The notes under the pieces are model-generated. The model worked only from the letters and a program-made list of their open reading frames with translations, was not told the origin of the DNA and ran no database searches. Below, one piece after another: positions 26,348 through 36,781 of a stretch of 56,295 nt of DNA. Within the stretch, counting starts at the first letter, position 1. The number at the start of each line of letters is the position of its first letter. This DNA comes from an uncultured Eudoraea sp. (GTDB taxonomy: Bacteria; Bacteroidota; Bacteroidia; Flavobacteriales; Flavobacteriaceae): the NCBI GenBank assembly GCA_947258405.1, contig CAMYIE010000018.1, forward strand, positions 1-56,295, in the 5' to 3' direction. Position numbers and translations under genes: made by a program.

Positions 26348-29300
26348 TTGGCATTTTTGCTGATATGTGTTTTTAGCACTATTATCCTGTCTTTGCCTAT
26401 TGTGCAGACACAACTTGCCCAATATGCTACCAAAGAATTAAATAAAGAGTTTGGTACCAACATCAATATCGAAAGATTGCGGATCTCCCTTATCAGCTGG
26501 GATACTTCACTCCGCGACGTATATGTAGAAGATTATCAGAAAGACACATTGTTTTTTATCCAGGAGCTAACCACATCGATCCTAAGTGTAAGAAACCTGG
26601 TTAACGGACGGCTCGAATTCGGGGATGTTGATATGGAAGGCCTGAATTTTAAGCTGAGGACATATGAGGGCGAAGAAGAGACCAATCTCGATGTTTTTGT
26701 GGCCAAATTGGATGATGGAAAACCCAGAGCACCCAATAAACCACCCTTTTACCTTTCAACAGATGGTATTCAGATGGAAGACAGCTGGTTCAGGATCATC
26801 GATGAGAATTTGGAAAAAGATCTGGTCCTTAGCATTAAGGACCTGAATATTGATGCTAGCAATTTTTTGATCCTCGGACCAGAGGTTTCTACTCGTATTG
26901 ACGCTTTGTCTTTTAGCAGTCGTATCGGCATTGCGATGGAGAAACTAAGTACTTCTTTTAAGTACACCAAACAGCAAATGCGATTCGATTCACTCGAGAT
27001 CAAAACACCCGAATCAAATCTGTTTGGAAATATCGTTTTCGACTATAATAGAGAAGACCTCAAGGATTTTGTCGATAAGGTAAACATCAGTGCTGGTTTT
27101 CAGGAATCCGAAGTCTCTTTGAATGAGATCAACCGGATTTTTGATGAATTCGGCCAAGGTAAAAACGTGTTTTTCTCAGCTAATATTCAAGGGGTACTCA
27201 ATGATATGCAGGTAGATGATCTATTTCTGAATTCCGACAATACTGGTATTCGGGGGGATTTTCATTTTAAAAACCTTTTCAGGAAAGCAGGCCCATTTTC
27301 ACTCGATGCTGATATCAAGGATATCTCTACAAGTTATAACCAGTTACGCTCACTGTTACCTAATATACTTGGGAAATCCCTGCCATCGGCCTTTGCCAAA
27401 CTCGGTCAGTTCACCGTTCGGGGCGATGCCAATATTACTACGAATTCGATAGCAGCTCAACTCAATATTACCAGTCCAATAGGAAGCAGTTATGCCGATC
27501 TGGACCTTACCGATATCGATGATATTGATAACGCCAGTTATAAAGGATTTGTTTCCCTGATCGATTTTAACCTGGGTGATTTTGTAGAAGAAGATAAACT
27601 GGGAAAGACTACGCTCGATGTCAATGTAGAAGGTCAGGGATTTGTTCGTGAAAACCTTAATACCGAAGTCATTGGGGAGGTGTATTCGATTACTTTTAAC
27701 GACTACAACTACCAGGATATAAAGATATCCGGGGTGATTAAAGATCAATTGTTCGATGGAACCCTTTATTGTAATGATGAGAATCTGCGATTCGATTTTA
27801 AAGGGTTGGCTGACTTTGGGAGTGATAAAAACGACTTCAACTTCGATGCGGAGGTGGATTATGCCGATTTGAAGGAGCTTAATTTTATCAACGATAGCAT
27901 ATCGATTTTTAAGGGGAAAATTGATATGGATGTCAGCGGTACCAACCTTGACAATATGGAAGGTGATTTAAATTTTACCCAAACCAGCTACCAGAACATC
28001 AACAACACCTATTTTTTCGAGGATTTTACAATTTCATCCAGATTTGAACGCGATTCGCTTAGGACTATCGATATCAATTCACCAGATATCATCACAGGCT
28101 ATATGAGCGGTAAATTCAATGTGAACGAATTAGGCAGATTGGTACAGAATTCTGTGGGAAGTATTTATACAAACTACAGACCTTACGATATTTCCCCGGG
28201 GCAAAATCTCGATTTTAATTTTAAAATATACAACAAGATCGTAGAGGTGTTTTTTCCTGAAGTGGAATTTGGCCCCAACACCTTTATCAAAGGAAATATT
28301 ATCGCAGATAAGGGTGATTTTAAACTCACTTTTAAATCGCCCAGTATAACAGCATTTGGAAATGAACTCGACAATATCGATGTGAAGATCGATAATAAAA
28401 ACCCTCTATTCAACACCTTTATCTCCGTGGATGATGTTTCTACGGTTTACTATGATGTAAAAGACTTCAACCTGATCAATACCACCCTGAAGGATACGCT
28501 TTTCTTCAGAACCGAATTTAAAGGCGGAAGTAAATATAATGACATCTACAACCTGAACTTTTATCACACCTTCACCAAGGACAATAAATCGGTTATCGGC
28601 CTTAAACGCTCCGAAGTGAGTTTCAAAGGGAATACCTGGCTGCTGAACCGGGAGCGAAACGATCGAAACAAGGTGATTTTTAACAGGTCTCTCGATAGTA
28701 TATCCATAGAAGAGATCGTGATGAACAATGAAAACAGGGAGCGGATACGATTAAACGGACAACTGGCCGACTCTACCTATAAAGACCTTCAGCTAGATTT
28801 TAAGCTCGTGTCTCTTAATAAGATAGCGCCTGCAATTGATAGTTTGAACTTAAATGGTGAAATCAACGGAACGCTCAATGTTCTTCAGAAAGATAATGTG
28901 TACCTCCCATCATGTAATCTCGATATTTCTCAATTTGGGGTGAACGGAATTGAACTGGGAGATCTTTCTATTGGCATTGTGGGTAATCGGGATCTGACCG
29001 ACTTTGTGGTAAACACACAGATCATGAATAATGGTCTTGAAAAGTTTACATTACTAGGTAATGTAGATAATCGGGAAGAGATCCCAAAGGCCGATTTTTT
29101 GGCCAATTTCAGAGACTTTGATCTAGAACCATTTAGCCCTTTGGCTGAAGGCGTGCTCAGTAATATCAGGGGCGGCCTTAGTGGCAATGTCCAGATCAAA
29201 GGAGATATCCGTAATCCTGAGATCAATGGGCTTTTGAATCTAGACAACGCTGGTATGGGTGTTCCCTACCTGAATACCGATTATGATTTCAGTCCGTCGG

Positions 29301-30796
29301 CTACAGTACGTTTATATGATCAGACCTTCGATTTCCAGGATATCGGACTTCGTGATGTAGCCGCCAATACGCGCGCAACGTTAAACGGAACTATAAGGCA
29401 TAATTTCTTTGAGGACTGGACCCTGGACCTCAACATAGATACCAGGAATGAAAGATTTATGATTCTCAATACCGAGTTCGAGGAAGAGGTATTATACTAT
29501 GGAACAGGATTCGTCAATGGACAAGGGCGAATTTATGGCCCTACCAATGCCCTTAATATAGATTTTGAAGGCGCTACGGCAGAAGGGAGCTCCCTCAAGA
29601 TCCCGATCAGCGATGTGGCAAGTGTAGGGGATTATTCTTTTATCAACTTTATTGAAAAAGGGGAACAGGTAACCATTGAAGCTCAGCGGGAATTAAAGGA
29701 TTATCAGGGGCTTGAGTTGAAATTCGACCTCGATGTTACTCCGGATGCGGAGGTTGAGATTGTGATTGATCAGAAGACTGGTAGTTCTTTGAAGGGTACA
29801 GGTGCTGGCTTGATCTTTATGGAAATCAATACCAATGGCAAGTTCAATATGTTCGGGGACTTTGTAGTGGTTACCGGCGAGTATCGTTATAAATTGGGGA
29901 TAATCGACAAGACGTTTAGCGTAAAACCCGGCGGTACTATCGTCTGGGACCGCGACCCCCTGAAAGCTACTGTGGATATGGAGGCCGTATATTCCCTTAA
30001 CGCTAACCCATCGCCTTTACTGGACAATGCCGGATATTCACGTAGAATTGCGACAGATGTAGTGGTGAAGCTTACTGGAGAATTGGAACGGCCCAGCATA
30101 AATATGAATATCGAATTTCCCGGTACCAGTTCAACGGTAAAATCGGAATTGGAGTACCGGCTGCAGGATCCTACGGTGGAAGAACGCAATGCCTTTTTCC
30201 TCCTTGCCCAGGGTACATTTGTTAACGATCAGTCCGGTATTACGGAGCAGGCCGTTACGGGAAATCTTATCCAGACTGCATCTGGATTGCTCAACTCAGT
30301 ATTAGCCGGACAAAACGATAAATTTGATTTTGGCCTGTCATACGAACAGGGGTATCTCGATCCGAATGATGTACAGACCGAGAACAGGATCGGGGTTACC
30401 GTATCTACCCAGATCAGTGACAGGGTTTTGGTCAATGGTCGTTTTGGCGTTCCCGTGGGTGGTGTTAGTGAAACCGTGGTAGCGGGAAATGTTGAGGTAC
30501 AGGTGCTGCTAAATGAAGAAGGTACACTTAGGGCCAAGATCTTCAATCGTGAAAACGAGATACAACAGTTTCTGGCTGAACAGCAGGGCTATACCCAGGG
30601 AGTAGGTCTTTCTTATCAGGTAGACTTTAATAGTTTTAAGGAATTGATGAAGATCATTTTTAAAAAAAAGGAAGAAGTTGAGGATGAAGAACCTGTGGAG
30701 CTCAAAACAGAGGAGGGCCCAAATTCTGTAATGGGCAAAGACAGTTTAATCCGTTTCTACACCAAAACCAATCCGCCGGAACGCAAATATCCATAG
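26348..30796 (+). CDS. tamB: Translocation/assembly module TamB
   Basis: This 1482-residue AsmA-like/DUF490 protein bridges inner and outer membranes and moves phospholipids or outer-membrane proteins. An N-terminal membrane anchor (about 1-20) is followed by a very long run of beta-strand repeats rich in Asp/Asn/Phe, and a C-terminal TamB domain (about 1080-1430) with the GTGAGLIFMEINTNGKF and VVTGEYRYKLG segments. The C-terminal tail is acidic. No ATG exists near the 5' end: the frame opens at a stop at 26297, and the candidates are TTG (26348), CTG (26333) or a rarer codon upstream; 26348 is used but trims a basic RRLRKILVRTL stretch that anchors often have. Confidence 0.9.
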   Translation: MAFLLICVFSTIILSLPIVQTQLAQYATKELNKEFGTNINIERLRISLISWDTSLRDVYVEDYQKDTLFFIQELTTSILSVRNLVNGRLEFGDVDMEGLNFKLRTYEGEEETNLDVFVAKLDDGKPRAPNKPPFYLSTDGIQMEDSWFRIIDENLEKDLVLSIKDLNIDASNFLILGPEVSTRIDALSFSSRIGIAMEKLSTSFKYTKQQMRFDSLEIKTPESNLFGNIVFDYNREDLKDFVDKVNISAGFQESEVSLNEINRIFDEFGQGKNVFFSANIQGVLNDMQVDDLFLNSDNTGIRGDFHFKNLFRKAGPFSLDADIKDISTSYNQLRSLLPNILGKSLPSAFAKLGQFTVRGDANITTNSIAAQLNITSPIGSSYADLDLTDIDDIDNASYKGFVSLIDFNLGDFVEEDKLGKTTLDVNVEGQGFVRENLNTEVIGEVYSITFNDYNYQDIKISGVIKDQLFDGTLYCNDENLRFDFKGLADFGSDKNDFNFDAEVDYADLKELNFINDSISIFKGKIDMDVSGTNLDNMEGDLNFTQTSYQNINNTYFFEDFTISSRFERDSLRTIDINSPDIITGYMSGKFNVNELGRLVQNSVGSIYTNYRPYDISPGQNLDFNFKIYNKIVEVFFPEVEFGPNTFIKGNIIADKGDFKLTFKSPSITAFGNELDNIDVKIDNKNPLFNTFISVDDVSTVYYDVKDFNLINTTLKDTLFFRTEFKGGSKYNDIYNLNFYHTFTKDNKSVIGLKRSEVSFKGNTWLLNRERNDRNKVIFNRSLDSISIEEIVMNNENRERIRLNGQLADSTYKDLQLDFKLVSLNKIAPAIDSLNLNGEINGTLNVLQKDNVYLPSCNLDISQFGVNGIELGDLSIGIVGNRDLTDFVVNTQIMNNGLEKFTLLGNVDNREEIPKADFLANFRDFDLEPFSPLAEGVLSNIRGGLSGNVQIKGDIRNPEINGLLNLDNAGMGVPYLNTDYDFSPSATVRLYDQTFDFQDIGLRDVAANTRATLNGTIRHNFFEDWTLDLNIDTRNERFMILNTEFEEEVLYYGTGFVNGQGRIYGPTNALNIDFEGATAEGSSLKIPISDVASVGDYSFINFIEKGEQVTIEAQRELKDYQGLELKFDLDVTPDAEVEIVIDQKTGSSLKGTGAGLIFMEINTNGKFNMFGDFVVVTGEYRYKLGIIDKTFSVKPGGTIVWDRDPLKATVDMEAVYSLNANPSPLLDNAGYSRRIATDVVVKLTGELERPSINMNIEFPGTSSTVKSELEYRLQDPTVEERNAFFLLAQGTFVNDQSGITEQAVTGNLIQTASGLLNSVLAGQNDKFDFGLSYEQGYLDPNDVQTENRIGVTVSTQISDRVLVNGRFGVPVGGVSETVVAGNVEVQVLLNEEGTLRAKIFNRENEIQQFLAEQQGYTQGVGLSYQVDFNSFKELMKIIFKKKEEVEDEEPVELKTEEGPNSVMGKDSLIRFYTKTNPPERKYP

Positions 30797-30923
30797 ACAT
30801 TAGCACATAGATTTTGTCTTCTTAAAAGGCCAATCTGTTTTATAGGGTCTACGAAAACGATTGATCGTTGTAAATAACACAAATTTAAAGCCTTTCACCC
30901 CTTATTTTTTAGTATTAGTTTGC

Positions 30924-30931
30924 TAATTTTG
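30924..30931 (+). promoter_or_regulatory. -7 element TAATTTTG for pfkA-gapA
   Basis: Exact TAnnTTTG, 17 bp before the pfkA ATG, implying a very short leader. T-rich DNA upstream fits a Bacteroidota promoter although the -33 box is unclear. Confidence 0.5.
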
Positions 30932-30948
30932 CAGTTCTAAATATAGCA

Positions 30949-31938
30949 ATGGCATCCAACATAAAAAAAATAGCGGTTTTTACTTCCGGGGGGGATTCCC
31001 CGGGAATGAATGCCGCCATACGTTCGGCAGTAAGAACATGTGCATATCTGCAGATAGATTGTATCGGAATTTTCAGGGGGTATCAGGGTATGATCGAAGG
31101 TGACTTCATGCCGATGAATGCCCGAAGTGTTAACAACATTATTAACAAGGGTGGCACCATGCTGAAATCCGCACGTTGTGAAGAATTCAGGACCAAAGCC
31201 GGAAGGAAGAAAGCTTATGAGCAGTTAAAGGCCAATGAGATCGATGCCCTGGTGGTTATCGGGGGAGATGGCAGCTTTACAGGTGCACTAAAATTCAATG
31301 AGGAATACGGTATTCCTTTTATCGGGATCCCTGGTACAATAGATAATGACATTTTTGGTACCCGGGTAACCGTAGGATACGATACTGCACTTAATACCGT
31401 GGTGGAGGCCATCGATAAGATCCGCGATACGGCTAGTTCACACCACAGATTATTTTTCGTTGAGGTAATGGGAAGGGATGTAGGTCATATCGCCCTTAAC
31501 TCAGGTATCGGTGCCGGCGCAGAGGAGATCCTGATCCCCGAAGAAGACCTGGGTCTGGAACGGCTGCTCGATTCACTTAAGAGGAGTAAAGCCCGCGGGA
31601 AATCATCAAGTATTGTTGTGGTGGCTGAAGGCGACCGAACGACTGGTAAAAATATCTATGAGCTCAAGGAGTTTGTAGAGGAAAATCTCCCCATCTACGA
31701 TGTCCGTGTCTGTGTACTAGGCCATATGCAAAGGGGAGGAGCTCCTACCTGTTCCGACAGGGTCCTGGCCAGCAGGATGGGGGTAAAGGCCGTTGAATCT
31801 CTCTTGGAGGGAAAAAGCAATCTCATGACAGGTGTACAGGAAAGTGAAATCACGTTTACGCCGGTAAGTGAGGCTATTAAAGGAAAAACCAAATTGGATA
31901 AGGAACTCATAAGGATTTCCGATATCCTTACTGTTTAA
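30949..31938 (+). CDS. pfkA: ATP-dependent 6-phosphofructokinase
   Basis: The 329-residue enzyme phosphorylates fructose-6-phosphate to the 1,6-bisphosphate. It has the nucleotide loop TSGGDSPGMNAA (12-23), GGDGS (105-109) and PGTIDND (128-134). Glycine after the GGD aspartate (Gly108) and glycine before TIDND (Gly129) are the residues of ATP-type enzymes, equivalent to Gly104 and Gly124 of the E. coli enzyme. Length is that of the short bacterial class. It starts the pfkA-gapA operon (18 bp gap). A second, different phosphofructokinase lies at 35146-36348. Confidence 0.95.
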   Translation: MASNIKKIAVFTSGGDSPGMNAAIRSAVRTCAYLQIDCIGIFRGYQGMIEGDFMPMNARSVNNIINKGGTMLKSARCEEFRTKAGRKKAYEQLKANEIDALVVIGGDGSFTGALKFNEEYGIPFIGIPGTIDNDIFGTRVTVGYDTALNTVVEAIDKIRDTASSHHRLFFVEVMGRDVGHIALNSGIGAGAEEILIPEEDLGLERLLDSLKRSKARGKSSSIVVVAEGDRTTGKNIYELKEFVEENLPIYDVRVCVLGHMQRGGAPTCSDRVLASRMGVKAVESLLEGKSNLMTGVQESEITFTPVSEAIKGKTKLDKELIRISDILTV

Positions 31939-32958
<1,020 letters not shown>

Positions 32959-32980
32959 TCATCTATTAAACATCTGAAGG

Positions 32981-33019
32981 AATCCTTGAGATAAGTGAAA
33001 TTTGCTTATTTTAAGGATT
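32981..33019 (+). terminator. 15-bp stem hairpin after gapA
   Basis: The left arm (32981-32995, AATCCTTGAGATAAG) pairs with the right arm (33005-33019, CTTATTTTAAGGATT) over 15 continuous positions with two G-U pairs and a 9-nt loop. It is followed by TCTTATATAT rather than a clean T run, so it may be a leaky terminator or an mRNA-stabilising hairpin that lowers expression of the sugar kinase relative to pfkA-gapA. Confidence 0.65.
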
Positions 33020-33042
33020 TCTTATATATCAATATTTCCACC

Positions 33043-33894
33043 ATGATATTAATTGTAGATAGCGGGGCAACCAAATCCGACTGGATCGCCCTCGATAAAG
33101 ATGGCAAAGAGGTTTTTATCACCCAAACCCTTGGATTAAGTCCGGAGGTGCTAACCCGTGAGGTTATCGAAGATCGGTTAGCCAATAATTTTGAGCTCTC
33201 AAAAAACAGGTCCAAGGTAACCCACCTTTATTTTTATGGGGCTGGATGTGGAACGAGCAGGATGAAAAATTTCCTCAAAAAGATATTTAAAAACTACTTT
33301 CCCAAGGCTAAAGCAGAAGTCAGGGAGGATACTTTTGCGGCTATTTATTCAACTACCAAGATTGGTCACCAGGGGATCGTATGCATACTCGGGACGGGGT
33401 CTAATTGTAGCTATTATGATGGACGACAGCTGTTTCAAAAAGTCACTTCCCTCGGCTATATCCCTATGGACGATGGAAGTGGAAATTTCTTCGGACGGAA
33501 ACTGATCCGGGACTATTATTTTAACAAGATGCCCCAGGACCTGGGAATAAAATTTGATAAGGAGTATGATCTGGATGCAGATCACATAAAAGAAAACCTT
33601 TATAAGCAACCCAACCCCAATACATACCTGGCTACTTTTGCACGATTTCTAATCGAAAACAAAGAACACCCTTACTGTAAAGGTGTGATCGACAAAGGTT
33701 TACAACAGTTTGTGAACAATTATATCATGCAGTTTGAACTGGCCACGAAAGTGCCGATCCATTTTGTGGGCAGTATTGCGCATTTTCTAAAAGAGGAGCT
33801 CACCTTGGTACTCCAGAGAAACGATCTTATTCCCGGTGTCATCCGACAACGCCCAATAGAGGGGTTGGTGGAATTCCACCGGGAAACCTTGTAG
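33043..33894 (+). CDS. BadF/BadG-type sugar kinase (N-acetylglucosamine kinase-like)
   Basis: A 283-residue ASKHA-fold protein starting MILIVDSGATKSDW, the phosphate-1 loop of N-acetylglucosamine kinases, with GAGCGTSR (about 65-72), a DTFAA segment and ILGTGSNCSYYDG (phosphate-2) further on. Such enzymes phosphorylate GlcNAc or related amino sugars in the cytosol for wall recycling. It follows gapA by 84 bp, with a strong hairpin in between. The ATG at 33043 is chosen because the longer frame from 32995 lies inside the hairpin and lacks conserved sequence. Confidence 0.85.
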   Translation: MILIVDSGATKSDWIALDKDGKEVFITQTLGLSPEVLTREVIEDRLANNFELSKNRSKVTHLYFYGAGCGTSRMKNFLKKIFKNYFPKAKAEVREDTFAAIYSTTKIGHQGIVCILGTGSNCSYYDGRQLFQKVTSLGYIPMDDGSGNFFGRKLIRDYYFNKMPQDLGIKFDKEYDLDADHIKENLYKQPNPNTYLATFARFLIENKEHPYCKGVIDKGLQQFVNNYIMQFELATKVPIHFVGSIAHFLKEELTLVLQRNDLIPGVIRQRPIEGLVEFHRETL

Positions 33895-33896
33895 AT

Positions 33897-33929
33897 ATCA
33901 CCCTAATTGATTAAATGCAATCAGGTGAT
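33897..33929. terminator. Imperfect hairpin between convergent genes
   Basis: ATCACC (33897-33902) and TGATT (33908-33912) pair with AATCA (33919-33923) and GGTGAT (33924-33929), leaving a 5-nt bulge. It sits between the convergent kinase and aldolase stops and could end both transcripts. No T run follows. Confidence 0.35.
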
Positions 33930-33932
33930 CTT

Positions 33933-34985
33933 CTATGCTATAGTTACCTCTTTGTCGAGGTAGACATCCTGGATGGAATTCAGAAGGGCTACACCTTCCT
34001 TCATAGGCTTTTGGAAAGCCTTACGACCAGAAATCAGTCCCATTCCGCCAGCTCTCTTATTGATAACTGCAGTTTTTACCGCCTGAGCCAGGTCGTTGTC
34101 GCCTGAGGCCCCTCCCGAATTGATTAGTCCGGCTCGGCCCATCAGACAATTGGCCACCTGATAACGGGTTAGGTCGATAGGATGGTCTGAACTCAGTTCG
34201 GAATATACTTTGTCGTGTGTTTTTGCGAAACCAATCGCTTTGAAGCCACCATTATTTTCGGCTTGTTTCTGTTTTACAATATCGGCCTGTATAGTCGAAG
34301 CCAGATGATTTGCCTGACCGGTAATATCGGCGGAAACATGATAATCTTTGCCGTCTTTTTTAAAGCCAGAGTTTCTAAGATAAGCCCATAGTACCGTTAC
34401 CATACCTAATTCATGCGCATATTCAAAAGCTTCGGTGACCTCCTGGATCTGCCGATTGCTCTCTTCAGATCCGTAATATATAGTAGCCCCTACAGCCATA
34501 CAACCCATCTCAAAAGCCTGGTCTATGCTGGCGAACATGATCTGATCGAATTTATTGGGATAGGTTAGTAGTTCATTATGATTCAATTTTAATAGAAAAG
34601 GGATCTTATGTGAATATTTCCTCGATACAGAGCCAAGGACCCCCAGAGTAGAAGCTACTGCATTACAACCACCTTCTATGGCGAGTTCAACTATTTTACC
34701 AGGATCAAAATAGATCGGATTCGGAGCAAATGAAGCCCCTGCAGTATGCTCAATTCCTTGATCTACAGGTAATATAGATAGATAGCCGGTACCACCCATT
34801 CTTCCATGGTTGAAGAGTGTTTGCATATTGCGCATCACCACCGGATTTCTGTCACTTGGTCCAATTACCCTTTCCACATAATCAGGCCCCGGGAGATGAA
34901 GCTGATCCTTAGATATTGTTCGACATTGATGACCTAAAAGATGCTCCGCATCTTTGCCCAAAATTTTCTCAATAGTTGCTGACAT
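33933..34985 (-). CDS. fbaB: Class I fructose-bisphosphate aldolase (DhnA type)
   Basis: A 350-residue Schiff-base aldolase of the archaeal/FbaB type, splitting fructose-1,6-bisphosphate. It shows LPVDQGIEH near residue 68, [10 protein letters not shown] in the middle, and the [14 protein letters not shown] segment where the Schiff-base lysine of the family sits, with [10 protein letters not shown] near the end. It is divergent from the second phosphofructokinase and near pfkA and gapA, giving one glycolytic cluster. On the minus strand TATCTTTA lies about 17-25 bp before the ATG, one base off the -7 consensus. Confidence 0.93.
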   Translation of the reverse strand: MSATIEKILGKDAEHLLGHQCRTISKDQLHLPGPDYVERVIGPSDRNPVVMRNMQTLFNHGRMGGTGYLSILPVDQGIEHTAGASFAPNPIYFDPGKIVELAIEGGCNAVASTLGVLGSVSRKYSHKIPFLLKLNHNELLTYPNKFDQIMFASIDQAFEMGCMAVGATIYYGSEESNRQIQEVTEAFEYAHELGMVTVLWAYLRNSGFKKDGKDYHVSADITGQANHLASTIQADIVKQKQAENNGGFKAIGFAKTHDKVYSELSSDHPIDLTRYQVANCLMGRAGLINSGGASGDNDLAQAVKTAVINKRAGGMGLISGRKAFQKPMKEGVALLNSIQDVYLDKEVTIA

Positions 34986-35145
34986 GGATATGTAATTTAC
35001 GTTCTACGTAAAGATACGGCGGAATAGGTTTTTCTCCTTTTATAAGAGCACTTTTTTTCGCTCTAAGACGAAGACTATTAGACATTATTTACTATTTTAA
35101 CCCAACAAGCGATTAAAGTAAATTCAAAAAAAAATATAAGAACTT

Positions 35146-36348
35146 ATGGCAAACATTAAAAGGATAAAGGGTACGATTGGTATCCTGACCGGCGGAGGTG
35201 ACGTACCAGGACTTAATCCAGCTATCAGGGCTGTGACTTTCAGGGCAATCCGGGAGGGTTATCGTGTTATTGGTTTTAGAAGAGGATGGGCAGGACTTGT
35301 AGACATTGTTCGTGATAAAAAATACGATAACAGTAAAAACTATCTAGAGCTTACTCAGGCTGCCGTGAACAAAGCTGCGAGAACGGGGGGTACTTTTCTT
35401 CATACATCCCGTACGAGAGCCAGCCACGTCGCTAAAATAGATGTGCCCGATCATCTGAAGGACACCTATAAAGATGAGTTCAATGACCTTACGCCGGAAG
35501 TGGTGAAAAACCTCGACTGGCTCGGCGTAGATATGTTGATCCCTATTGGAGGAGACGATACCTTGAGTTATGGCGTCCATCTATTTAAGAAAGGACTAAA
35601 GGTGATGGCGATTCCGAAAACCATGGATAACGATGTACCGGGAACGGACTATTGTATAGGATTTAGTACATGTGTTACCCGCACCATAAGCCTCACCAAC
35701 GCCTTAAGGACTGCTGCCGGTTCACACGAACGCTTCCTTGTGCTCGAAGTATTTGGTCGCTATGCAGGTTTTACGGCCATGTTGCCTACTCTAGCCGGTG
35801 CGGCCCACCGTTGTTTGATCCCTGAGCATCCTTTTGAAATGGACCTTTTAGCCGAATTGCTGACAGAAGACAGAAACAATAACCCCAGCAACTATTCCAT
35901 AGTATTGGTCTCCGAAGGCGCCACTATTAGTGGAGGTCAAATGATGTTTGAAGGCCAGGAAAAAGATGCCTTCGGACATGCTAAACTGGGAGGAATCGGC
36001 GATGAGGTATCTCTGGCACTAAAAAATGTATCACCCAAATTCAACAACGGTCATAAAGTGAATGTGATCAATCAGAAACTTGGCTATATGGTACGTTGCG
36101 GAGATCCTGACTTTATTGATTCAGTGGTGCCAACGGCCTATGGCAACCTGGCACTAGACCTAATCCTTGGTGGTATAGATGGCCGTATGGTGGTACTTAA
36201 AAACGGTCGTTACGACCATGTACCTATAGAGGTGGTAACCGAAACCAAAAAGTTTGTCAATGTTGATAAATATTATAATCGGGATAAACTGCATCCGTAC
36301 TATAAAAACTTCGAGATGCTCCCATTGTTTATTATGACGGCAGACTAA
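35146..36348 (+). CDS. Probable pyrophosphate-type 6-phosphofructokinase
   Basis: This 400-residue phosphofructokinase has the family frame TGGGDVPGLNPAIR (15-28), IGGDDTLSYG (134-143) and PKTMDND (157-163). Asp138 after GGD and Lys158 before TMDND are 20 residues apart, exactly as Gly104 and Gly124 of the E. coli ATP enzyme. An Asp/Lys pair at these sites is the known signature of the pyrophosphate-dependent enzymes, where Asp blocks the ATP alpha-phosphate. It would then catalyse a reversible fructose-6-phosphate/PPi reaction and also serve gluconeogenesis. It would usually be auto-annotated as ATP-dependent. It is divergent from fbaB with a 160-bp gap. Confidence 0.88.
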   Translation: MANIKRIKGTIGILTGGGDVPGLNPAIRAVTFRAIREGYRVIGFRRGWAGLVDIVRDKKYDNSKNYLELTQAAVNKAARTGGTFLHTSRTRASHVAKIDVPDHLKDTYKDEFNDLTPEVVKNLDWLGVDMLIPIGGDDTLSYGVHLFKKGLKVMAIPKTMDNDVPGTDYCIGFSTCVTRTISLTNALRTAAGSHERFLVLEVFGRYAGFTAMLPTLAGAAHRCLIPEHPFEMDLLAELLTEDRNNNPSNYSIVLVSEGATISGGQMMFEGQEKDAFGHAKLGGIGDEVSLALKNVSPKFNNGHKVNVINQKLGYMVRCGDPDFIDSVVPTAYGNLALDLILGGIDGRMVVLKNGRYDHVPIEVVTETKKFVNVDKYYNRDKLHPYYKNFEMLPLFIMTAD

Positions 36349-36365
36349 CCGGTAGCTCCGGATTT

Positions 36366-36749
36366 TTAATCGAGTGTAGCGATCATAGAGATCTCAACAT
36401 TTACGTATCTAGGCAAATTGGCCACTTCAACTGTTTCACGGGCAGGAGCGGAGTCAGCGCTAAAATATTTTGCATAGGCTTCGTTAATTGCTGCGAACTG
36501 GCCCATATCCTTTACAAAGATGCTCGATTTCACCACCTGGCCGAAGTTCATTTTGGCGGCCTCCAATATGGCTTTTAGGTTGAGCATTACCCTGTCGGTT
36601 TCTAACTTGATATCGCCACTGACAAGTTCTTGAGTCTCGGGATCCATTGGGATCTGACCCGAAATATATAATGTGTTTCCTGCCAGGATGGCCTGGTTAT
36701 AGGGCCCTATAGGTGCCGGTGCAAGATCTGTCTGAATAATTTTTTTCAT
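36366..36749 (-). CDS. ridA: RidA family enamine/imine deaminase
   Basis: The 127-residue trimeric YjgF/RidA protein hydrolyses reactive 2-aminoacrylate-type enamines. It shows APAPIGPYNQAI (10-21), LYISGQIPMDPET, the substrate-binding Arg in SAPARETVEVANLPR (about 101-115) and EISMIATL at the end. Length and residues are complete. It converges on the second phosphofructokinase, with a weak CCGG-CCGG hairpin (36349-36361) plus T run between the stops, and is 32 bp downstream of lptD. Confidence 0.95.
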   Translation of the reverse strand: MKKIIQTDLAPAPIGPYNQAILAGNTLYISGQIPMDPETQELVSGDIKLETDRVMLNLKAILEAAKMNFGQVVKSSIFVKDMGQFAAINEAYAKYFSADSAPARETVEVANLPRYVNVEISMIATLD

Positions 36750-36781
36750 ATCGAAATGGGTTTGCAGATTATTATAATGGC

